Source: Roseburia sp. (GTDB taxonomy: Bacteria > Bacillota > Clostridia > Lachnospirales > Lachnospiraceae). Taken from it: DNA of 5,775 nucleotides. The position numbers and the translations under genes were made by a program. The first letter of the stretch is position 1. Each line of letters opens with the position of its first letter. The notes beneath the pieces were generated by a model. It ran no database searches, had not been told where the DNA came from, and saw only the letters and a list, made by a program, of their open reading frames with translations. Shown in pieces: positions 1 through 5,775 of this stretch. The stretch is from assembly GCA_030844625.1 (NCBI GenBank), contig JAUUNJ010000177.1:1-5775 (forward strand). The letters are read 5' to 3'.

Positions 1-3000
1 GATTTTTATGTATTGCCTGCCGGTTATGACACAAATACCGGTTATGATAAGGTGCATAATTATGGGGATTATTCTGTGGATATCGGTTTATGGGATGATA
101 GCGGAATGCAGATGCAATCAACCTTTGTGCAGGGAAATCCTTACATTTTCAGCAGTTTAGGCGAAAACAAAACGGCATATATTAATTCATCAACGATCTC
201 AGAAATATTTGATGGAAAGGGAAGCAGTATACTATCTGCAGTGGGAAACACGGTGACAACAGACCATATTGGGATAAAGTCAGTTGATAGTGAGAACACA
301 AAAGCAGAAAATGAGGGAGCATATTATTGTATATCGGTTCCACAGGGAACGGTATTCAAGACAATTCAGATAGGATCTGATTATAAGATTGAAGTGACAT
401 TTCCTTCCACAACAGAAAATTATATGTCAATAGCGACCATGCCGGGTAAAAGCAGTATTGATACCTATTATCAGCATGGATATGCATTTGTGACAGATAC
501 AGTAGTTGACTATACCTATAATGAAAGTAATTCAAAAGTAGTTACCAATTATAATGTAACAACAAAACTGATGAGAACCGGATTTGTGAATACAACAATG
601 CAGTGTCTGTTTCCACATCAGTGGAAAAACTCCGGGGATGCCGGTTTTCCGGCGGCAACATATGCCAATGTCCGGGGACAGATGAAAGGAATATGGAGCA
701 ACAGTTTTACAACAACACAGCAGTTTTCAGGATTACTTCCTACATTTTCTACTCCTGACAGCAGTTCGTTCAGTACAGATGATTGTAAGGCCTATTTAAA
801 GACGCTTGAAGAAACAATATGCAACAAAGCGGCAGAAGCAGATGCCTACTGGGAGGGAAAAAATATTCATCCACTAGCTATGGGCGTCCTTATGGCAGAT
901 CAGTTGGGAGAAACGGAATTAAAAGAAAAATATATAAAAAAATTAAAGAGTATATTTGTAGACTGGTATAATTACGATGGAGAAGGTGATTCCTGTTATC
1001 TGATGTACAACAAGGATTGGGGAACCATATATTATCCTGCAAGCCAATACGGTGCGAACGGCGGCATCAGTGACCATCACTTTACATATGGATATTTTGT
1101 GTTCGGAGCAGCAGTATTATCTGTTTATGATAAGGAATTCTTCGATGATTATAAAGATATGACAGAATTATTGATCAGGGATTATGCTGATCCGCTGGAG
1201 CCGGAGGAGGATGGCAATCTGTTTTGCAAGTTCAGAAATTTTGATCAATATGCAGGTCATTCTTGGGCAGGTGGATATGCAGATGGAGATACAGGCAACA
1301 ATCAGGAATCGGTCAGTGAGGCTTTATTTAGCTGGGAAGCTATGTATTTATGGGGAGAGCTGACACAAAACAAGGTGTATAAGGATGCAGCAGCCTATGG
1401 TTTTGCGACAGAAATAGAGGCAGCAGAGCAGTATTGGTTTGATTATGATAAAGATAACTGGCATGAAGACTATCCGTTTAATGCAGTCGGAATTTTATAT
1501 GCAGGTTCAGCGGGATTTGGAACATACTTTGGTGGACAGCCTCTATATGTGTATGGTATTCAATGGCTTCCGATATCAGAATTTCTTACCTATTATGGAA
1601 TGAATCAGGAAAGATGCGCAGAGATATATGCGGGGCTGGAATATGATACACAGTATGCAATTGCTATAGAGCAAAGAAAAAATTCTAATTATAATCCGGA
1701 TAGCTATGCAGGTCCTGATAATGGATGGCAGCATATTGCGTGGCCATATCTTTCACAGACTGATCCGGCAAGAGCGATATCAAAATTCAAGGCAAATGCA
1801 GCCAAAGTACAGAAAGAGGATCAGGCAAATACGCTATGGTTTATTACAGCAATGGATCAATTGGGATATAGAACAAATGATTACATTGTAACAGGGGATG
1901 TAACAGGTTCTGTTTACTATAATAAGAATACAAAAAAATATACGGCTGAAATATGGAATCCTACAGATGAGACGCAGGTTGTTACAATTAAGAATGCACA
2001 GGGAAATAAGGCAGGTACCGCGCAGGTAGGCTCCAGAGGGCTTATTAGTTTTAATATTGACACAAATAAAGAATTTACGGTTACTCAGGTGGCGACTCCT
2101 AGAATCAAAGCAACTTCAATGGAAGATGGAACGTTAACGGATAATCTGGTGGGAAATGTAAAACTTGAAGATCCACAGAATGTAGAACTGTTTTGTGAGG
2201 ATAGCGGAGCAACTATTTATTATACAACAGACGGTACGGTTCCTACCACCAGCTCACCGGTATATCATGATAAAATAGCTGTGAATACAGATACAACAAT
2301 CAATGCAATAGCAGTTAAGAATGGGTGTATAGATTCTGCGTATACAGCAGCACAGATTGAAATAACCTCAGGGCACCGGTCAAAGGATGTCAATGTTGCG
2401 CTCAGAAAGACAGCAACCGCAAGTTCCTATCAGGGAACAAATACCCCGGCAAGTGCAGTTGACGGAAAAACAAATACAAGGTGGGAATCGAAAACAACCG
2501 ATAACGAGTATTTCCAAGTCGATCTGGGCACAGAGATGGAAATAAATTCAATAAAGATTTTATGGGAGCCGGCATATGCTGAAACATATAACCTTCAGGT
2601 GTCAAAAGATGGAAATAACTGGACAACAGTAGCCAGCGAAAAGGGTCTGAATGGCTGGGTAACAACAGATTTTGATGCAGTAAAGGCAAGATATGTCAGG
2701 ATGCAGGGAATAAAAAGAGCTACCGGATGGGGATATTCCATATATGAGTTTGAAGTTTACGAGGCAAATACCGGGAAAAATACAGAACCGGTGACGACTG
2801 CACCAGCGCCAACGCCAACGGTGACAGAGCCCTCTACGCCTGCGCCATCAACAACAAAGGCACCGGAGCCATCTATGCCTGTGACGACAACAAAAGCACC
2901 GTCATCAGAAGGAAATTTTGAATTTACGTGGGAGGCACTGGATAATACAAGGCTTTTACCGGATGAAAATAATCTTGTCAGAGGAGCAAACGTGACAGCT

Positions 3001-3972
3001 ACGGCATCATCACAGAACGCCGGGCAGGAAGCAGAGAAGGCAATCGATAATAATAAAGACACAAGATGGCAGTCTACAACACAGGGAGATGAATACATTA
3101 TCATAGATTTGGGCAAAGAGTGTCAGATGAATAAGTTTATGATGATATGGGAAAATGCTCAGGCAAAAGATTATACAATAGAGATATCATCTGATGGTAA
3201 AAATTATACAACAGCAGCATCAATAAAAGATGCACAAAATGCAAACAAAAAAAGAATGGATACAATAACGCTTGATAGCGAAGTTACCGGAAGGTATGTA
3301 AAAATACATGGAACCCAGGTGTGTGCATGGGGATATGCTCTTTTTGAGGTAGGAGTGTATTATGAGGGTACCAAAGTAGAACCGACAACGGAGAAACAAT
3401 CCGATACAGGAAAGGACCCTGCATCAGAGAAACAATCCGATACAGGAAAGGATCCTGCATCAGAGCAACAATCCAATGCAGGAAAGGACCCCGCATCAGA
3501 AGAAGATTCGGATGAGGTGAAGATAACGAAACCATCCTCTCAGGTAACAACGTCTGAAGAAACAGTAATTCCGGCAACCCTGCAGGCGGAGGAGGCGAAT
3601 TCTCAGACGGCAGGAAATTCAGAGCTGACGACAAAAAATATACAAGGAGAAAGCAGCCAATCTGATACAAAACAACAGAAGATAAAAGTAAAGAAAACAA
3701 AAATAAAAAAGGCTGTCAAGAAAAAGGTATCAAAGAAGGCCAGCATTACTCTTAAGAAAATAAAAGGAGTGACAGGATATCAGGTAAGAATATCAACTTC
3801 TAAAAAATTTAAAAAATTTAAAACAAAGAAATTTAAGAAGGCGAAATTTACCATAAAGAAGCTTAAGGCAAATAAAAAGTACTATGTAAAGGCAAGAACT
3901 TACAAAAAGATAAACGGAAAGAAATTCTATAGTGCTTGGACAAAAATTAGAAAAGTAAAGATCAAAAAATAA
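1..3972 (+). CDS. Modular secreted GH81 endo-beta-1,3-glucanase, 5'-truncated by window edge
   Basis: The frame is open from base 1 (DFYVLPAGYD), so the gene starts upstream; the TTG at 13 is just an internal Leu codon. Residue 1 is the codon at base 1; 1323 residues are visible. Residues 1 to about 690 match GH81, which hydrolyses internal beta-1,3-glucan bonds (laminarin, curdlan, fungal or callose glucan) with inversion. Seen: SDHHFTYGYFVFGAAVL (D358, expected general acid) and GHSWAGG...NNQESVSEA (E436 and E440, expected base region), 78 residues apart as typical for the family, then DNGWQHIAWP near the end. Next come a chitobiase/hexosaminidase C-terminal-like domain (about 725-790, YYTTDGTVPTTSS), discoidin/CBM32-like domain 1 (about 797-921, TRWES, VDLG, ILWEPAY), a Pro/Thr linker (about 924-970), discoidin domain 2 (about 990-1121, TRWQS, IDLG, MIWENAQ), a 12-residue repeat linker, and a Lys-rich FN3-like tail (about 1225-1323). 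No LPXTG sorting signal or C-terminal membrane helix is present. The signal peptide would lie upstream. GH81 assignment is confident; the glucan bound by the accessory domains is inferred. Confidence 0.92.
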   Translation, partial: DFYVLPAGYDTNTGYDKVHNYGDYSVDIGLWDDSGMQMQSTFVQGNPYIFSSLGENKTAYINSSTISEIFDGKGSSILSAVGNTVTTDHIGIKSVDSENTKAENEGAYYCISVPQGTVFKTIQIGSDYKIEVTFPSTTENYMSIATMPGKSSIDTYYQHGYAFVTDTVVDYTYNESNSKVVTNYNVTTKLMRTGFVNTTMQCLFPHQWKNSGDAGFPAATYANVRGQMKGIWSNSFTTTQQFSGLLPTFSTPDSSSFSTDDCKAYLKTLEETICNKAAEADAYWEGKNIHPLAMGVLMADQLGETELKEKYIKKLKSIFVDWYNYDGEGDSCYLMYNKDWGTIYYPASQYGANGGISDHHFTYGYFVFGAAVLSVYDKEFFDDYKDMTELLIRDYADPLEPEEDGNLFCKFRNFDQYAGHSWAGGYADGDTGNNQESVSEALFSWEAMYLWGELTQNKVYKDAAAYGFATEIEAAEQYWFDYDKDNWHEDYPFNAVGILYAGSAGFGTYFGGQPLYVYGIQWLPISEFLTYYGMNQERCAEIYAGLEYDTQYAIAIEQRKNSNYNPDSYAGPDNGWQHIAWPYLSQTDPARAISKFKANAAKVQKEDQANTLWFITAMDQLGYRTNDYIVTGDVTGSVYYNKNTKKYTAEIWNPTDETQVVTIKNAQGNKAGTAQVGSRGLISFNIDTNKEFTVTQVATPRIKATSMEDGTLTDNLVGNVKLEDPQNVELFCEDSGATIYYTTDGTVPTTSSPVYHDKIAVNTDTTINAIAVKNGCIDSAYTAAQIEITSGHRSKDVNVALRKTATASSYQGTNTPASAVDGKTNTRWESKTTDNEYFQVDLGTEMEINSIKILWEPAYAETYNLQVSKDGNNWTTVASEKGLNGWVTTDFDAVKARYVRMQGIKRATGWGYSIYEFEVYEANTGKNTEPVTTAPAPTPTVTEPSTPAPSTTKAPEPSMPVTTTKAPSSEGNFEFTWEALDNTRLLPDENNLVRGANVTATASSQNAGQEAEKAIDNNKDTRWQSTTQGDEYIIIDLGKECQMNKFMMIWENAQAKDYTIEISSDGKNYTTAASIKDAQNANKKRMDTITLDSEVTGRYVKIHGTQVCAWGYALFEVGVYYEGTKVEPTTEKQSDTGKDPASEKQSDTGKDPASEQQSNAGKDPASEEDSDEVKITKPSSQVTTSEETVIPATLQAEEANSQTAGNSELTTKNIQGESSQSDTKQQKIKVKKTKIKKAVKKKVSKKASITLKKIKGVTGYQVRISTSKKFKKFKTKKFKKAKFTIKKLKANKKYYVKARTYKKINGKKFYSAWTKIRKVKIKK
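3391..3498 (+). repeat. Three 36-bp in-frame tandem repeats (12-residue linker unit)
   Basis: Three consecutive copies of a 36-base unit lie at 3391-3426, 3427-3462 and 3463-3498, encoding EKQSDTGKDPAS twice and then EQQSNAGKDPAS. By eye, copies 1 and 2 differ at one base and copy 3 differs from copy 1 at four, which suggests recent duplication of the first pair. A decayed fourth start (EEDSDE) follows. The unit is hydrophilic and likely a flexible spacer between the second discoidin domain and the basic tail. Copy number may vary between strains. Confidence 0.9.
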
Positions 3973-3988
3973 AATGTCATAATAATCC

Positions 3989-4039
3989 GGGACCAAATAA
4001 TGTTGATGAAAGCAATAAACAGTATTTGGTCCCCTTTTC
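3989..4039 (+). terminator. Probable Rho-independent terminator of the glucanase gene
   Basis: A perfect 11-bp inverted repeat pairs GGGACCAAATA (3989-3999) with TATTTGGTCCC (4023-4033), starting 16 bases after the TAA stop. The right arm is followed by CTTTTCT. The loop is long (23 bases) and the T-tract is short and interrupted, so termination may be incomplete and allow some read-through into the next gene. Position directly after the stop codon supports the call. Confidence 0.72.
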
Positions 4040-4054
4040 TAAAACAAAACAGAA

Positions 4055-4083
4055 TTGAAAATGCTTGGTAAAAATGATACGAT
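4055..4083 (+). promoter_or_regulatory. Candidate sigma-A promoter with extended -10
   Basis: TTGAAA (4055-4060) resembles a -35 box and is followed after 17 bases by TACGAT (4078-4083), a 4/6 match to TATAAT. The TG at 4075-4076, one base before it, makes an extended -10. It sits after the terminator hairpin and about 60 bases before the next start codon, as expected for a separate promoter. GATAAT at 4081-4086 is an alternative -10, though its spacing is 20. In AT-rich DNA such matches arise easily, so this is a suggestion only. Confidence 0.4.
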
Positions 4084-4127
4084 AATATCATGATTGATTA
4101 TAGAGAACAAAGGATAAAAAGTAAAGC

Positions 4128-4134
4128 AGGAGGA
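4128..4134 (+). promoter_or_regulatory. Strong Shine-Dalgarno site for the second gene
   Basis: AGGAGGA lies nine bases before the ATG at 4144, a near-perfect complement to the 16S rRNA 3' end. It fixes the start of the downstream gene, where the next residues form a signal peptide. Confidence 0.88.
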
Positions 4135-4143
4135 AATAAACAA

Positions 4144-5775
4144 ATGAAAAGGAACAAAAAAAGGATACTGTCTTTTATTTTGTCTCTGGTAATGACTGTT
4201 ACCGGTCTTAATTATGTGCCAAAGACAGTGAAGGCGGATGACGAGAGTTTTACCGTTGAAACGGGCAGTGAATTTGAACAGACTGTATTTACGGAGGATA
4301 GTACAATCACCGTGAATGAGATAATATATCAAAATTTGGTGACAAATAAAAGTGATGTTACAGTCACTTATGATAACCTGAAGGATGGTGATACCACAGC
4401 AGACAATATTAAAGATGGAAATTCCGGTACGTTGCTGAATCTTAATAATGGCGGAGCATTCTATATTGATCTTGGCAGTGTTAAGGATCTTAAGCAGTTT
4501 AATTTGCATTGGGAAGGAGCATATGGGGCAAAATATTTAATCGAACTGTCTGTGGATGGAGAAAATTATACGCCGGTAGCATTTGTTCTGAATACCGGTG
4601 ATGGAGAAAAGGCAAATATCATTTCATTAACCAATGTCCAGTCGGCGCAATATATTAGAATATTCTGTGTAAAATCAAAAGATGGCTGGGGAAATAAATT
4701 GAAAGAATTTACTGCTTTTGGTAAAGACAGTACACAACAACCAATAATTCCAATGAGCAGCGAGTTGCCTGCTGATGTAAAAGCAATTTTACCGGAGTAT
4801 AATGTATTGCTGAATGCAGGCGCGGTTTATCAGAGCGGCGCAAATAGTGGAAATGCAAAAGCTTTGATAGATGGAAATTTTTCTTCTGATAACAATGGAT
4901 TTTGGTGCTCTAAGGGCAGTCAGGCAAATAACTGGATTATAATTGATCTGGGACAAAAAGTAAAATATTCAGAAATTGTAACATTATTGCTTATATGGAC
5001 AAATGATGCGGGGACATTACCAAAAAATGCTAAGGTAGAATTATTTGTTGCACAAAATGCGGAGATATCCAATCCTGTTACTGCTGCACTAGGAACAAGT
5101 GACACCAGTACAGTATCTGTAGACAGTACTGTAGAGGATAACTGGACAAAGGTGTATGAAACCAGTGGGTTAGAGTTCCCTAGCAGTCCGGAATCCGGTG
5201 AAAATTACTATAAGAGTGAAATTCAATTAGAATCAAATGATGAAGCAGATGAATTTCAATATGTTAAATTACAGCTGGATTCAACAAATATAAATTGGGG
5301 AATTAAAATTAATGAAATAGCTTTACTGAAAAGTAGTTTAAATAATGGTCAGACACAAGTATTACAAAAACCAACTGATTTAAAAAAGAGTGATGGTGAA
5401 AATTATATATTTGAGTGGACTGCAGTTGATACCACTGGCATAGATGAAAGTTGTATTTTTGAAGGGTATAATTTCTATGTGGGTGATCAGAAAATTAATG
5501 ATGAATTAATAACAGATACCTATTATGACGCTCAGAATGCGTTAAATGAGGATGGACTTTACAATATTGGAGTAAGTGCGGTTTACAGCATTGATGGGGA
5601 GACACAGGAATCGTCAATTACAACAATTTCTTATCGGGTAGGTCCGGAACCGGGAATTCCCGGAACCCGTAATACCGGAGTCTGGACGGACATATTTGAT
5701 GCTTACAGTGATTTCGTAAATCATGAGGGTCAAATATACAGGAATGTAACAATCGGAACTGCAACGGCAGATGCA
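4144..5775 (+). CDS. Secreted multidomain discoidin/FN3 protein, 3'-truncated by window edge
   Basis: The frame opens at ATG 4144 and stays open for 544 codons to the window end, so the C-terminus is unseen. The start is set by AGGAGGA and a clear signal peptide: basic n-region (MKRNKKR), hydrophobic core (ILSFILSLVMTVTGL), and a likely cut after VKA at residue 31. Residues about 50-193 resemble a discoidin (F5/8 type C) fold: AFYIDLG, LHWEGAYGAKYLIELSVDG, YIRIFC, DGWGNKLKEF. Residues about 218-395 are a second discoidin-like unit (LLNAGAVYQS, ALIDGN, WIIIDLG, LLIWTND, WGIKINEIALL) with a long Ser/Thr/Asp-rich insertion. Residues about 405-500 look like an FN3 domain (PTDLKKSDG, EGYNFYVGD, GLYNIGVSAVYS). 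After a Pro/Gly joint (PEPGIPGT) the last 35 residues, beginning TGVWTDIFDAYSDF, open a region I do not recognise. No catalytic motif is visible. It may be a surface glycan-binding protein or the front of another glycoside hydrolase; the neighbouring GH81 gene suggests beta-glucan as the ligand. Confidence 0.9.
   Translation, partial: MKRNKKRILSFILSLVMTVTGLNYVPKTVKADDESFTVETGSEFEQTVFTEDSTITVNEIIYQNLVTNKSDVTVTYDNLKDGDTTADNIKDGNSGTLLNLNNGGAFYIDLGSVKDLKQFNLHWEGAYGAKYLIELSVDGENYTPVAFVLNTGDGEKANIISLTNVQSAQYIRIFCVKSKDGWGNKLKEFTAFGKDSTQQPIIPMSSELPADVKAILPEYNVLLNAGAVYQSGANSGNAKALIDGNFSSDNNGFWCSKGSQANNWIIIDLGQKVKYSEIVTLLLIWTNDAGTLPKNAKVELFVAQNAEISNPVTAALGTSDTSTVSVDSTVEDNWTKVYETSGLEFPSSPESGENYYKSEIQLESNDEADEFQYVKLQLDSTNINWGIKINEIALLKSSLNNGQTQVLQKPTDLKKSDGENYIFEWTAVDTTGIDESCIFEGYNFYVGDQKINDELITDTYYDAQNALNEDGLYNIGVSAVYSIDGETQESSITTISYRVGPEPGIPGTRNTGVWTDIFDAYSDFVNHEGQIYRNVTIGTATADA

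Noticed and set aside
13..15. TTG as a start codon of the glucanase
   Set aside because: The frame is open upstream to base 1, no Shine-Dalgarno sequence or signal peptide is visible, and the protein would begin in the middle of the GH81 N-terminal domain.
1706..1891. Open frame of 61 codons on the + strand
   Set aside because: It lies fully inside the GH81 coding region in another frame, has no recognisable motif, and the GH81 frame is conserved there.
2402..3116. Two minus-strand open frames (2402-2689 and 2757-3116)
   Set aside because: Both are antisense to the discoidin domains and Pro/Thr linker; their low-complexity composition mirrors the codons of the real gene.
3801..3824. A-rich repeated AAAAAATTT run as a programmed frameshift site
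   Set aside because: The phase does not give an X XXY YYZ slippery heptamer, and the main frame continues sensibly through it; it simply encodes repeated Lys-Lys-Phe.
3284..3996. Two minus-strand open frames (3284-3700 and 3793-3996)
   Set aside because: They are antisense to the 36-bp repeats and the Lys-rich tail; the Phe/Leu-rich translation is the reverse complement of AAA/AAG codons, and the second crosses into the terminator region.
4039..4509. Minus-strand open frame of 156 codons
   Set aside because: It covers the promoter, ribosome binding site and signal peptide of the second gene on the opposite strand, with no recognisable domain. The + frame has a strong ribosome binding site and a secretion signal.
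4920..5105. Minus-strand open frame of 61 codons
   Set aside because: It is an antisense shadow of the second discoidin-like domain with no motif of its own.

Overview
The window looks like part of a secreted polysaccharide-degradation locus from an AT-rich, Gram-positive anaerobe. The best guess is a Lachnospiraceae-type Clostridia (Roseburia/Butyrivibrio-like). This rests on the strong AGGAGG ribosome binding site, the AGA/AAA-rich codon use, and above all the lysine-rich fibronectin-III-like C-terminus, a style common on secreted proteins of that family. The taxonomic call is inference. No phage, transposon, CRISPR or RNA gene was seen.

Region 1 (1-3972, + strand) is the 3' part of a very large gene; its true start lies upstream of the window. 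It encodes a modular family GH81 endo-beta-1,3-glucanase. In order, it has the GH81 catalytic region (N-terminus missing), a chitobiase/hexosaminidase C-terminal-like beta-sandwich, a first discoidin (F5/8 type C, CBM32-like) domain, a Pro/Thr linker, a second discoidin domain, a short tandem-repeat linker, and an extremely basic FN3-like tail with no acidic residues in its last 101 positions.

Region 2 (3973-4143) is intergenic. It holds a probable Rho-independent terminator for the glucanase gene, a candidate extended -10 promoter, and a strong Shine-Dalgarno sequence.

Region 3 (4144 to the window end, + strand) is the 5' part of a second secreted protein. It has a clear signal peptide, two discoidin-like domains and an FN3-like domain, and runs off the window with its main function unseen. 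Side by side, the genes suggest an extracellular beta-glucan capture-and-cleavage module: one enzyme that cuts beta-1,3-glucan, and a neighbour that binds glycans or carries another catalytic domain further downstream. The terminator and separate promoter suggest the two are transcribed at least partly independently.
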